Below, one piece after another: positions 12,621 to 24,759 of a stretch of 64,000 nucleotides of DNA. The stretch spans positions 11,499,001 through 11,563,000 of the forward strand of contig CM065384.1 of the NCBI GenBank assembly GCA_033060915.1, given 5' to 3'. The first letter of the stretch is position 1, and each line of letters opens with the position of its first letter. The notes under the pieces are model-generated. The model was not told the DNA's origin. It did not search any database and saw only the letters and a program-made list of their open reading frames with translations. Source of the DNA: Euryodendron excelsum (taxonomy: Eukaryota > Streptophyta > Magnoliopsida > Ericales > Pentaphylacaceae). The position numbers and the translations under genes were made by a program.

Positions 12621-12768
12621 AAAGCAAAAAGTATGAATGATAGAAGTTCGAATTGGAAAATAAGACATGCTGTTATACAACCTACAGTAGTTGTAAAATA
12701 AAGTAATGTGGCTGTGCAATTTCCAAAGAAGAAGAAGAAGACTTGAACAAGATCAGGCATAAAACTAC

Positions 12769-14151
12769 CTGAGGAAGATCATCATGTTCAGAGTAGGCAC
12801 CCTTCCCTGCCAATAGCAAGTCTATCTGGCTGGTTCTTGGTGTCAACAATGGAGACCTAGGAGTCATGCTACCTGCAGATGATGTTGTCATTCCTTGATC
12901 AGACTTTGGACCAAAACGTGTTTTACATGACATGGACGGTAAACCCTTGAGGTCATCCATGAAAACAGAATTATCAGCTTCAGGGAAACAATCAAGCATA
13001 TCCTCTGAGCCTCTGCGGGACCAGTCACTAAGTTTGGGAGAGAGAAGATCAGATTCTTCTGTAACACTAGAGTTTGATACCTTAGCAACATCTGGGCTTC
13101 CTACTACATTTTGAAAATCCTTCTGCGAAAAAGACTCGATCAGCTTCTCAAGAGTTTCAGCAATTCTGACGAGACGCTCATTGACACTTAGACCATTCTG
13201 ATCACATCGATCAGCAATTGCACAAATTCTTGAGTGCTCTTCCACATGTAAAGTCGGAACCTCTTCCTCACATATACGACAAATTATTGAACTCTCATCA
13301 GAAATATTTGGCCGATCTCCCCAACCCCAAGAAACTTTGTGCTGGTGCTTGGAAGGAACTGATGAATGCACATGAGAATCTTTAGCAGGAGGAAGCTCGG
13401 GAGGCTTAGCAGCAGCCAAATCCACATCTGAAGCTGCTCTCCTGTTATTTAGAATCTTTGTTTCCACCTTAATGTCATTTCGCTCCTCTTTCACGGGAGC
13501 AAGTTCTTTTGGACTTTTTTCAGCAGGAGACGGGAGTTTCTTCCAGGAAGCCATCCGATCTCTGCCTGAAGGAGAGTCTAAATTTTTTGTTGTATCAGCC
13601 GCAGGTGGAGGGAGAAATTTTCCAGGCTGCATAACATTGTCTCTCTTCCAATCTAAACCATGCTGCTCCTGACTGTAAGATTTCCTTGTTGAGGCCGCTT
13701 TCAAGGCCTTTGCAACACTCTCACTTTTCCCATCTCTTCCCACGCCAGGAGGAATCTGTTTATCAGCAGAATGCAGAGATTGACGAAGCTGAAAAACATT
13801 TTCATCCTCAGCAAACACACTTTCTTTGTGGAACTGCAACAATCTAGTACACCTTGTGAGAATGAAAAGCATACGAGTATGAAGCTGCTTCAAAATACCC
13901 GTGGGGAGTTCCTGGCGCCTATCATCCAATTCTTGAACTATCCCTTCACACTGAAGCCAAAACTCTCCAGGTGATGTCATAGCACAGCTCCGAGCCAAAA
14001 CGAGTAAATCCTCAATAGTTTCTTGCCATTCAGGATGACTTTCCACGTTCTTCTCAAGAACTCCAACCAGATCTGCAGCAAACACGTGCAGATCAGAGTC
14101 CACTTCTTCCTTTGCTTTATCAAATTTTGCCCGTATCATAACCAAAACCTC
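12769..14151 (-). CDS. IREH1: IREH1-like exon 4 (1383 nt) with C2HC zinc finger
   Basis: Encodes residues 335-795. It begins [17 protein letters not shown] after an AG acceptor (14153-14152) and ends at DDLPQ before a GT donor (12768-12767); translation beyond the donor runs into a non-conserved tail and a stop. It holds the helical domain, a variable Pro/Lys-rich linker, the CRIC...H...C zinc finger and the [17 protein letters not shown] motif. It is open throughout with no stop or frameshift, so this part of the gene looks intact. Confidence 0.92.
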
Positions 14152-17100
14152 CTGTATAAGACCGCAAGCTAATTAGGGAAAATGGGATAATAGGAGCAAT
14201 ATTTAACAGCAGAAAAAAAACATAACTGACACAACAGAATTTGATTACCTCCAAGTTGTTTAAACCTCGAGGCTTCCAAAATGGGAAAGGCCGTACACCT
14301 TTGGAATTCAATTCATGGGAGAAACTTTTGATATCATAAGGCAATCTCTTTCTAGGTGCACTTGTGAGACGGAGTATAGCTTGAAAGCGGGGAGATTCAG
14401 ATTCCTTGGGATTTTCACAATCATATGATGTCTAGTAAAGTAAACATACAAATTTTCAACCATACAGCAAATGAAAAGTTAACAAAACTGCAGGCCATTT
14501 TATAATAATTGAATGCAATGCCAGCACCAAAGAAATTCTTTTTACCTTCATCTCAGGAGTACAGAGATCTGAACTTCTCAAGCCTCCAGAATGGCCCCAA
14601 GATGAATTAGATCGCCCTGGAGGTAATTCAAGAATCAAAGCAAGGAAATTAAATATATACTTCCAATTACTTACAAAGGATCAATGACATACTGCAACAA
14701 TTTCAGAATTTCATTAACTAGTACCCTTTCCAGAAGGCCAGAGATCAATCTATCTAAAAAGTTCTGAAATTTATGCAGACTATAAAAATAGAAACTTCAG
14801 GCACCATTAAACTCCACTTTTAATTGAAAACAGCAAATAAATAAAGCAGAAGCAATGAACAAAAATTAATCAAAATGAGAGAAAAGTACACCAACTGCAA
14901 GTGTAGAATATATCAGAGCAGAATACCTGGCACACGTGCTCAAGTATACAGTATTTAATCTACTTCTTTTCCCCTTTTTTTGGGAGTGGGGGCGGAGATT
15001 TTTCCAATGGATAATTAAGTGGGGCTAATTGAGCAAAAAGTCAATCGACATAGCTAAACAAGAACAATTGCAAGAAAATGTTATATCAACTATTGAAAAT
15101 ATCATGGAGTAAATATCAATCAAAAACAGTCAAATAAGATAATAACTCAAACCACTTTAGCTACCACATCAAATTGACACGTTAGTGATAAGAATATGCA
15201 CAACTGTGTACCCTGAATTTCTTAAGGCCATCTACTTGTGGAGAAGGATAGATAAATATTTCGAGCATACACACTTTGTTCAATGAGGATACGTCCTTGC
15301 TTGGGAGGGATCAGAAGTTATACTTCTAGGATATGCACTTAGTTTTTAAAATCTACATACTTGCTGGTGATGGAACAGTCGCTATGTGGACATTGACTTG
15401 GATAGGGCCATTACTTGATTTGAACTTTTTGGCAAACTTTTAGTACATATGATATTTTCGATAATCAGCATCACCTTTCTTTGTAATTACTCTTATTAGG
15501 TTACCTCATGGAATTTGCCGAGAGTTAGGCCCACTTAATAATAATGTTCTGGCTAACAATAATTTTCATTTCCAGTTGTGCAGAAAGCAAGCTGACCTCA
15601 GTACTGTTTGGATTTCACTGTTTACTTAGTTTGGATCAGTTTTTTTATCTGGTTTTTGTAATACCCGGTATTTTTAGGGTATAGATTAATATAAATTACT
15701 AGTGTAATTATACCAGTTAAACGCTTAAAATAGCCAAAATTAAATCAAGGGTGAAAAATACAATTACTTGACAAATAAAACATAGAAATATAATTAAAAT
15801 AGGGAGGACGAGGAAGAAAATTTGGAAGATAAGGGTAAAAGTAGAAACAAAGAAAAAAAGAAGATTAAATTAAGGGGATTGATATATAATTACTCTACTT
15901 AAATCTGAAAAAAATTGAAAAAATAAAATAAAGAGAAAATTTCGAAGAAATAAAAAATAGATTTTGGAATTTGATCGTAGCCTTATTTTGCTCCATCTTA
16001 AAAGCTTCGTTTTGAGCCCTAGACCTTACGGAAATTGAACCTTGTCCCCTTGATTTTGCAAAAATAAGTAGGAAACCTGATTTTTGTGTAGTTTTAACCT
16101 TGATCCGAGTGTTATTCGGTTTCACCTCCTATTGTAGTCATACGAACCTACAACCGTCTATGTCGAAGGGGGAAAGAGAAGATGGAGCTGAGAGGGACAG
16201 AAGAAAGAAAAATATATATATACAAGCAAAGGAGACACCAGCTTAAATATATCTCTATCATATCCAATAAACGAACAACCAAGAAATATAATTCATAAAA
16301 GATTTTTTAATATAACTTTTGATCAACTTGTCATTTGTGGAAAAATCTATATCTGATAATGTAAGCTCTCTCCCAACCATAGTAAGTAAATATGGGATGG
16401 CAAAAGGATGGTACGTAGTACGTACAAGTTTAATACGATTTTCTTAAAAAAATAAGATAACAAGATTTGGCATAAAAATACAAGAACGTCAAAAATACAA
16501 ATATATAATTATCTAGGTATCATACAAACATTAGTTAAAAAGTCGAAACAAAAAATATTGTAACATTTATAAGCAATTTCTTCTTATACAGGTTAGTAGG
16601 TAGCATTTTTGTGTCATATATATCAATTTTTAAAACATATTATTAACAAACAGCTAACTTAAAGTGGTAGATAAATAAATTTTATTTATATTACTTTATT
16701 ATTTCAATGATATAAGAATGGATTAAGTTATCAATTTTAATTTTTAATTTAATATTTTGAGTATCATAAGAAGTTTATAGAAAAGTATGTTTAATAATCT
16801 AAATATACCAAGTATTAAAAAAATATCTACTATATATAACAAGATACCAATAAAGATACACAAATATTCTATGTTACCCGGACACGGATACGTATCTAGA
16901 GGTCGGATTCGACTCTCCTAGAGTTATATGATACAGGGACTTGGCAAAATAGTGTCCAAAAATCGGACACGGGTACAAGGATACGACAAAAAAGTGTCTA
17001 AAAAGTGCCCAAAAAAGTGTCCCAATCGTCTTTTCCGCACGAGCTTCATTTTTTTCTCTCACAAAAGTCATTGGGGCATTAGTTGTTGTATATATACATA

Positions 17101-20100
17101 TAAAATTAGCAGCACATACAACAGCGTATACAATATATGAGCCTTGACAATCGATGGAGATAGTCAATGGAAACTGTGATGATGCTTGACCAAGACAGTT
17201 GTGTCCGAGAGAAAGAGAGCAGTGTCCGACATAGATCCCATACCTACACCCATGTCATGTTGTGTCGACACAGGTACTCTACCCTAAAATGAAGAGTTCC
17301 GATAACACAGCAAATATTAAATTATATTGATAAAGTCGAATAAGTTTAATGGTCAATAATTATAATATTATAATAATATATTATGTAAAAAAATTATTAA
17401 TATGTTAAAATTATATTAATTTATAACTAGGTTTTAATAGAGTTTCTTTTAAAAGTATAATACATAAAACGTTTAATAAGTGTACTATACGGTCTAACTC
17501 AAAAAACGAGTATTTTCCATTAGGTTTCAAATCTGCGTGGAAAACGAAAGTTTTTTTTATTTATACGTACGTACGGGTATTATACATGAATAGTACAAGT
17601 ATTTACTAACTAGGTTCCCAACAAACATGAGAATTGAGAAAGAGACGTTTCAAAATATAAGCAGTACTCACTTCTTTAAGAAATAGAAAGCATAGAATTT
17701 TTTCAATGCCACGTAGAGCATCCACTTTTTGTAGATTAAAAAAATGTTTGGAATCCAACCATATCCTATACACAATAAGCCACATTTTAAGCATCTACTA
17801 TGCATGTCTCGGATGTGCCTAGCAAATTAAATTATATTATTAAATTCTACAACACATTCTTCTTAAAATCTAGATAGTTCCTTTTCATTAAGGACATCGA
17901 GCCAAGAGTGGACATCATCATTTGCAAAAAATTCCAAATTCCGTTTCATCATAGCATAGATACGAACATAGGACACAACTAAGATATGAAAGGAGCACGC
18001 CAACATTGCAATTTCCATAAAATTAAGATATGGACACACCAACATAGCAATTCTTAGAGATTAAGACATGGGCATTTCAATTTGTCGAACACGAGAAACA
18101 CAAGGAAACAATAGTACATTTTAGAAGCGTATCCGACATGTCAATTTGTCGAACATAAACAGCCCCCTAGTAGGTGTATTCATGCTTCCTACTTCCTAGC
18201 ATACTTCACATTTCCAAAATATAACAACCAATCATCTATATACTCACGACTCCTTAGCAGTAGTATAATGTTTCAGAGGCCAATACTTCAAACCATACTT
18301 AGAACGTTGTGCCTTTTGTGGAAAGGCTTCAAGCATTCCACAAAGACCCATGCACTAAAAATCATTCAGAATTAACTTAAGCTACATTACTAAATTTGTG
18401 ATCTCATCTTAATCCATTTCTCACAACTCTTTCAAAATAGGAAAAGACTTTAAGTCCTCATCACTTTGACTTACTCCAAATAAGGACCTTAGGGCCCAAT
18501 CCTATAATAGGCTTGGGTTATGCATCCACCTAAAATTTCATCAGCATCATCTTTTGTTTCTTTCATTTAGACATGTACATAGCAGAGTTTACTCAGTATG
18601 TACATTAATGATGTCAACAATCTAGTCCGTTCTTGCTTGGCTTGAAGTTTTGGATATCTTCTTGTGGTTCTTGCCAGGTAACTAACACAGCCATCAATGA
18701 TATTCCATTGGGATCAAAACCTCCTCCTGTCATTCTGTTTTGTATAGCAACATTAGACAAACTGTCAACGACACTTAGCTCATGCAGCCATGAGTATGCC
18801 AAACAACCCACCACAGCATTTGTCCCTTGATCTGAATATTACATGCACCATTTAGATACTGTTCAAGCAACCATAGTTAAATAATCCAAGATAATGTTGC
18901 TATTTTCACCCTCAAGGCTTTCCCAATTTGCATACAAACTTACTGAATTTTTCCTCATTTCCGTTTAAATATGCCAATTCACTAATTGTGTCAGTAAAAA
19001 CCTGGACCCTATTGCAAATTCTCGATTTGATTCCAATTCAAATCTGATAATGATCAGAAAAACTACAGCCGATGATTGCCTGGACAGGAATTCTAGGCGT
19101 GAGCCATCTTCATGGATTTATTGTTTGATTCTCTCTTAAAGTGTTGTATTCATTTCATACACCATATGCATCGAACACTCCTCCGACGTTTGTCGGACAC
19201 AAGTCCTAACATGTCCTAGTATTTTTAATTTTATTTAATTGGACAAGCTTCAAACACTTGAAGTGTGTTTATCGCTTAAACACACGAGAAACACACTGCA
19301 AGTTTGAAAAAAAAAAAACTTGAGATCCAATTGTAAAACAAATAAAATATGAATTTTTATCTAATTTGACATTTGAGCTATAAAATAAATTATTTCTAAT
19401 TTTAATTAGTGTTTTCTTGCAAATTTGTATTATCTTTGAGTAAAATATTCCTATATAGGATATATAAAAAATATAGGGATAATTACACTTATCCCCTGTA
19501 AATTGAGCCAAAAATACATGACCCCCTGTGGTTTAAAAGTGAACACATTGTCATATTGTGGTTTGAATTTATCGACAAATGGATAAAAACCGTTAGATTT
19601 AACGAAAATTCTATCATAGGGATATTTTTGTTATTTTATCTCTCCAAATTAGAACATCAAAAAGACGATTTGGTAAAATAAACAAAAAAACCCCTTGATA
19701 GGGAAGCCTTTATTTTGACATAAAAGGATCAAATTATCTATTTAATGTTTTAATTTGAAGAGATAAAATAATAAAAATACCCCTATGATAAAATTTCTGT
19801 TAAATTTAACGATTTTCATCTATTTGCAGATAAATCCAAACCACAAAGGGTTATGTGTTCACTTTTAAACTACAGAGGGTCATGTGTTTTTTACTCAAAC
19901 CACAGAGAGGTAAAGTGTCGTTACCGCAAAAATATATCATATATTTTTGCCTTGTTCCCGCTTTGTCGTGTCCCAATTTTTTTAAAATTGCCGTGCCGGT
20001 GTGTCCGTTTCATTTCCTTGCCATGCACATGTATGTGCTTAGATTCTTTCATTCTAAAGAATTATTTAACTCGCAAGTCTGAGCCACGATTTATGATCAA

Positions 20101-21053
20101 ACCCATCATCCACGTAGTTTTATTTCCAGTTAGCTGAAAGATGACAATCACATTGTCCAAAAACAACAACCTCAATATCATAGCATTTTAGTTTCTTCTT
20201 TCGACACATATATGAATAGCAAATACCTTGAATAAAACCAATATGCATACATATCAGTGCTTATGTGTATGCACTCGTACAAGCAATAACAGTAAGGAAG
20301 TGTACCAGCTTCTGAGGAAGATTCACCATTCTGGAGCCTAGACCGGGCCTGAACATGTGGACTTTGGTCTCTAGATGGTCCACTCTCCGTAGACATGCTG
20401 TCTGAATTGCTTCCATTATCAACCCAACCCCCAAAGCTAACATTTTCCTCGGAACCCATTCTTCTCTGACTAACCCCCACCTTCTTCTCCGAGCTTTTCC
20501 CAGCACCGCCCAACCCAGAACCGGAACCTGAAGACGAACACCCATCACCACCAGGCTTCGAAAGATTACTAGCACCAAGTGCAGACCCCTTATCCCCCCG
20601 ATACCCGAAAAAGCTCTCCTGCGGCAGTGGCCCCGACCTCGTCTTAATCCGATTCAGTCCCAGCGACGAGGCCAGAATAGGCGACACTGATGCAGGGACT
20701 TCCTTCACCTCCGCCGCCCCTTTCCGTGACTTTAAACCCGAATTCCCCAACCCCAAACTCAGTTTCGCCGGACTTTGAGTCTGAACCTGAGCCTGAGTCT
20801 CTTTGCTCTTCACATCCTTCTTCTTTAGCGACAGTTCTGGCTGCTTGAGGCCATCTTTTACTTGGGTTTGACGACAGGAGGCACCGAAACCACTGACACT
20901 AGTCCCGATCTGTGGATCGTCCTTGGTGGATTTGACCTTCTTCTTCTCAGATCTGATCGGGGAGTTAGAACCGAGCGATCGAGGGCTATTCGATCCGTCT
21001 GGGCTCGAAGTGTCAGACTTCTTCGAAGAGAAGAACCTGCCTTTGAACACCAT
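12769..21053 (-). CDS. IREH1: IREH1-type AGC serine/threonine kinase gene, N-terminal part (4 exons, kinase domain outside the window)
   Basis: Exons 21053-20306, 14616-14546, 14431-14249 and 14151-12769 join in frame (748+71+183+1383 nt, 795 residues); every junction inside the window is GT-AG. The start, [12 protein letters not shown] followed by SPDGS, is the characteristic beginning of IREH1 proteins. Next come a long Ser-rich disordered region (about 1-330), a conserved helical block (about 337-450, with HPEW and [10 protein letters not shown]) and a C2HC zinc finger (C625, C628, H640, C644). The [17 protein letters not shown] block and a DDLPQ end are typical of the region before the kinase domain. 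Known for the family: plant AGC kinases with a split catalytic domain; IRE promotes root-hair tip growth and relatives affect root growth. Family proteins are about 1,200-1,300 residues, so roughly 500, including all catalytic motifs, are missing here. No kinase exon was seen below 12,769. Either intron 4 exceeds 12.7 kb or the locus is truncated. IREH1 rather than IRE rests on the N-terminus. Confidence 0.88.
14249..14431 (-). CDS. IREH1: IREH1-like exon 3 (183 nt)
   Basis: Encodes residues 274-334, including [16 protein letters not shown] and the conserved [17 protein letters not shown] block. The acceptor AG is at 14433-14432 and the donor GT at 14248-14247. It is phase 0 at both ends, so skipping it would remove 61 residues without a frameshift. 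Confidence 0.9.
14546..14616 (-). CDS. IREH1: IREH1-like exon 2 (71 nt)
   Basis: A small exon encoding residues 250-273 ([18 protein letters not shown], then TPEMK). The acceptor AG is at 14618-14617 and the donor GT at 14545-14544. Its phase (first base from exon 1) restores the frame exactly. It is separated from exon 1 by a 5.69-kb intron. Confidence 0.88.
15657..16260. mobile_element. Possible truncated LTR fragment in intron 1
   Basis: Starts TGTAATACCCGG, the type of end common on gypsy LTRs in plants and similar to TGTAACACCC at 2437. An AT-rich body and a purine-rich stretch (about 16165-16215) follow. No matching right end or target duplication was found. Confidence 0.3.
16869..17310. 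mobile_element. hAT-type MITE, 442 bp, with 8-bp target duplication
   Basis: Flanked by perfect CAAATATT copies (16861-16868 and 17311-17318). Terminal repeats are CTATGTTACCCGGAC and, on the minus strand, CTGTGTTATCGGAAC. An 8-bp duplication is the hAT signature. The interior carries repeated GTGTCC and GGACAC words; there is no transposase. It lies in intron 1 of the kinase gene and is the best-bounded member of a repeat group with decayed relatives at 3060-3579, 12093-12620, 17795-18190 and 19150-19310. Confidence 0.85.
17795..18190. mobile_element. Degenerate hAT-MITE-like fragment
   Basis: Left part reads CTATGCATGTCTCGGATGTG; the right part has CGTATCCGACATGTCAATTT and a CATGCTTCCTA end resembling the right end of the 3060-3579 copy. 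Boundaries uncertain. Confidence 0.35.
19476..19927. mobile_element. Mutator-like MITE, 452 bp, with 9-bp target duplication
   Basis: Flanked by perfect AAAAATATA copies (19467-19475 and 19928-19936). The ends GGGATAATTACAC and (minus) GCGGTAACGACAC begin inverted repeats extending beyond 100 bp, with shared words such as ACATGACCC, GTTTAAAAGTGAACACA and AAATTTAACG. No coding capacity. It lies in intron 1, about 380 bp past the exon 1 donor. Confidence 0.87.
20306..21053 (-). CDS. IREH1: IREH1-like exon 1 (start codon exon)
   Basis: The ATG is at 21053-21051. The exon encodes residues 1-249 plus one base of codon 250 and ends at a GT donor (20305-20304) after SSSEAG. It is rich in Ser, Gly and Lys, is GC-richer than its surroundings, and contains many SP/SPR sites that could be phosphorylated. 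Reading on past the donor gives an unrelated hydrophobic tail, which supports the splice. The next exon continues as [11 protein letters not shown], the order expected for the family. Confidence 0.9.
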
Positions 21054-21340
21054 GTTTATGAAACTCCTCTAGGGTTTAGAAAATATTCGCAGCCCCAGCA
21101 TCGACGCAGGGCTGCCCCAACTACAACATGAATGAAATAAGACTGAGGAAAGACCACGGATACAGGATTTTCTGGAGAGAGAACGGTTCCCAAAACGTAG
21201 AGAGAGAGAGAGGTTTGGTAGCTGTATTTGGAGAGCTTGGACTGGAATGGGGTTGCGACAGAAATGAGAGAGACACGGAGTTGAAGCAACTAAGAGAGAG
21301 AAATGTTAATAATTGACTGCGGTGGAAATGGGAAAGTGTA
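21054..21340 (-). promoter_or_regulatory. 5' UTR and proximal promoter of the IREH1-like gene
   Basis: Directly upstream of the ATG. On the minus strand it contains a CT-rich stretch (GA repeat on plus at about 21199-21212), common in plant 5' leaders. No clear TATA box was found, so the start site is not fixed. The first LTR of the retrotransposon cluster starts near 21638, so intergenic sequence between gene and cluster is only about 300 bp. Confidence 0.45.
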
Positions 21341-23959
21341 TGCAGATAGACATACAAGCATCGCCTTTTAATTGAATCAACTGTCCTAATGTTAATTTTG
21401 GTCGGGTATTTCTCTGTCTAGCGCGAAATTAGCTTTTTCCACGTTAATGTACATTCGGAGACTGAAGTATGTACAATCACACTGACCTGGAAACAGCCAG
21501 CTGTTCTGATTTCATGGGTAACCTTTTTATTTATTGAGCAAAACGCCTCATGCTACAGCCAAAATGTCCTTTATGCCGCTGGCAAGTATTTTTACTTTTC
21601 ATTTCTTTTCATAATTAACAAGTGTATCTATCAACGATGCGCTCTATATTCCTTGCCGCTCAACAATTTTCGGTCCAAACCACTGCTCTAGTCAAAATTC
21701 AAATGTTGTCAAGTCCCAAACACTCTTTCAAAGATCAATTAACCCTTCAAGATTAAGACAATTACTTTCGAGCCCAGATGGCCATTCTAGGGTTAAAATG
21801 ACCTAAACATCCCTCGACATTCTAAATAGGCCCCTAGGCATTTAGGCAGCTTTCCAAGTCCTGGTGGTGTCTAAAATCAATCACCAACACCGTCAAAGTG
21901 ATAGAATCACTAACAAACTTTACACTGTTCACTTTCAGCGCTTACTAGTCCACCAGTGTAGAATGTTCGTTATACTCAAAGATTCTCAAATCTAATAGCC
22001 AAAACCACCGGACTGGCAAAAGCACTCGCAAGCTATCAAACCGTTAGAGTGGCAGAAACATTTGCAAACAAGTCAATATGGGCACACCCGCAAGCAACCT
22101 AGTGTTAAAAGACTGACTATACCTTTTAGCCATTACACGTTTACATAGACAAGATGCTTTTGGAAACCAACTCGTCACAACCATCGGAGTGACGGAAACA
22201 CTCGTAAACTCAAGCCAATGCCAACGCCTGCTAGCCTTAATCGATAAAAAAAAAAAAAAAAAACCATTTTGCCCCCAAGTATCCCGGTATGCCTTTTGAG
22301 AAGTACAAGTCGCTCAAGATGGTAAGACCACTCTTAACACATCTTAGTTGCCAAATAAATTCCATCATGATTTCATTCCAGCCAGTCTTAGTTAAAATGA
22401 CCATTTTACCCCTATATGCCCTAGCACGTTTTCTATACCACACCGAGTTTGGGAACTAAACCAACCCCCACTAGGATGTTCCAATGAGGGTTCCATGACC
22501 TTTCAAAGTGAGTCCCTTGGCTTGAAACACCCTTTAGTCAACAAGAGCTTTAAGAAGTGTGACACATACGCTTCTCCTAAGCTAACTTTTTTTTCATTTC
22601 CCTAATTATAATGCACGATCTGAATCTCAGCAAAATGTGTAAATTGGGGAATTCTCAGGAGCCCGTCAAGTAGGCTTTCCATTTGTATGGACCGATCGTC
22701 AAAGTCACCACCAGAAGGTTCATGATCAAACGGCTCAAAGAAAGGCACTTTTTCGAAAACTTAGGAAGTGTACAAAAGACGCTTCCTATTTCTTGTTTTA
22801 AATCCTAATTCCTTGATTATAACATAACATCAAATGGTTAACAAAATGCATAAATTAGAATATTCGAAAGCCTATCCAGAGAGCTTTCCATCGATACGAT
22901 TCACTCAAGAAGGTCACTTTCCAAAGGCCACAATCGCATGTATCAAAGACGGTCATTTTGAGAAATCAAAGAAGCACCTCTAAAAGTTTAATTTTAAGAT
23001 CACTTCTCAAGACACTATCTCCATCAATTGGAATCATCTGAAGCCCCCAAGTAGCACCAAGTCGAAGAGTAACTACAGGAGAATATTGCCAACGAGCGCG
23101 ATTCCTCCAGATCATCCCTGGATGGCACAAATATCGAGAAAAGGCAAGCATAAGAGTTCCCAGCAAGGAAGCATGTGCTATATGTGTCTATATTTTGATC
23201 AGGTTGAGATAAAAGCTTAGATTGTTACTTAAGTTAGCAGGTACAACCTGTTTGCCTGTAAATACTAGCACACCCTCTTGTATTTTCAATGACAAAAATA
23301 TTAGATAAACTGTATAGAATTCACTCCAAAAAATCTAAAATTCACAAAATCCCTAAGTCTCTCCAACCCCAGAGAAGTCCAACTCCATTGAAGATCAAGC
23401 TCCAAGTTATAGTGGATTAGAAGATTAGAAGAGTAAAGGTAACATCTATTTAAGCTTATATAAACCCCCTCTCTCTCTCTCTTCTCTCCCTTGAAGCTCC
23501 TTTGAGTTTTTATTCTCTTTTAACACCCCATCCTCAATCACCACTTTCTTTGCATTCTTGAAACAAGAAGCTTGATGGTCGTGCCTAGATGAAAGCTTAC
23601 AAGACCCACTGTACCCGGGGAAGTCTTCTAGGTTTAATTATAGATGGTATGGCTTTAAAGCTCCTTGTAATGTGATGAAGCAAAGCCTTGTATGTTCATA
23701 CCTTTTATATTGTCCATGCATTCTTGCTATCTTCATGGTCATGTTCATTTCATGCTTACGAAAGGTTTCTAAAACTTTCAAGTCCTTTTTCAAAAACCCC
23801 TTTAGGGTTGTTTTCAAACACTACTATGATTCTTATTTTTAAAAAGGTTTATGAAAATGCTCTTTAGAATCTTCTTAGGAAGTTCTTTTCCAAGTCCTTA
23901 CCGCCCTTAAGATTTTGTCTCTTCAAAATGATCACTAAGAACCCCAAGTGTTACTCTCA

Positions 23960-24330
23960 TGTGTTTGTGTTAAAATGGTTTTTACAAAACAACACTCTCT
24001 TGAGTGCTTTTCAAAATGATGCTCTCTTGAGCTTGTGTTGAAATGATTTTTACAAATCAACACTCTCTTAGGTGGTTTTCAAAATATTACTCTCTTAAGT
24101 TTATGTTATAATAGTTTTCATAAAACAACACTCACTTAAGTGGTTTTCCAAAACTACTACTCTCTTGAGTTTGTATTAAAGTGGTTTTTACAAATCATGC
24201 ACTCACTTGGGTGGTTTTCAAAATGGCTTTATAGAAAATGACACTCTCTTGAGTGGTTTCCAAGATATTTACATAAAATTACAAACTCACTTAAGTGGTT
24301 TTCAACATGACGTCACATGAAATGACATTT
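23960..24330. repeat. Degenerate tandem repeat, about 45-60 bp unit, in LTR U5
   Basis: Repeated CACTCTCTTGAGTGGTTTTC blocks alternate with ACAAAACAACACTC-type segments, about six units, clearly diverged. Confidence 0.65.
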
Positions 24331-24419
24331 TCCAAATTGGTTTTTCAGATAAAATCAGGACTTTCTAGTTTGGTTTTTCAAAGTTCTTTACAAAAAATAG
24401 CAATTTTCAAGCTTTCAAA

Positions 24420-24720
24420 ACCAGTAGGTTCAAAACCCTAGTTTAAAACTACATTTGAAAACCACTAGGTTTAAAATCCTTAAACCTATTTTGGAAACCA
24501 CTAGGTTCAAAACTCTAGTTGAAAACCACTCTTGAAAACCACTAGCTAGGTTCAAAACCCTAGTTGAAAACCACTCTTGAAAACCACTAGGTTCAAAACC
24601 CTAGTTTAAAACCACTTTCGAAAACCACTAGATTCAAAGCCTTAGTTGAAAACCTCTCTTGAAAACCACTAGATTCAAAACCTTTTTAAAATTGCTTTTG
24701 AAAACCATTGAGTCCCAAAA
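24420..24720. repeat. Tandem repeat, about 41-48 bp unit, in LTR U5
   Basis: About six imperfect copies of a unit combining AAAACCACTAGGTTCAAAAC with CCTAGTTGAAAACCACTC. Confidence 0.75.
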
Positions 24721-24759
24721 CCCTAGTTTCTCTCTTTAGGCTTCCAAAACCCTTGTCTC

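Noticed and set aside
1..12768. Kinase exons (DLKPDN, DFG, APE motifs) on the minus strand
   Set aside because: Looked for by eye and not found; a protein-to-genome alignment would settle it.
18614..18814. Minus-strand ORF containing [12 protein letters not shown], slightly like a PPR motif
   Set aside because: The rest does not fit PPR spacing, and it stands alone in an intron with no continuing frame.
20862..21131. Plus-strand ORF opposite IREH1 exon 1
   Set aside because: Shadow of a GC-rich coding exon; no independent support.
24420..24720. CRISPR-like regular repeats
   Set aside because: Imperfect contiguous tandem units without unique spacers, in plant LTR DNA.
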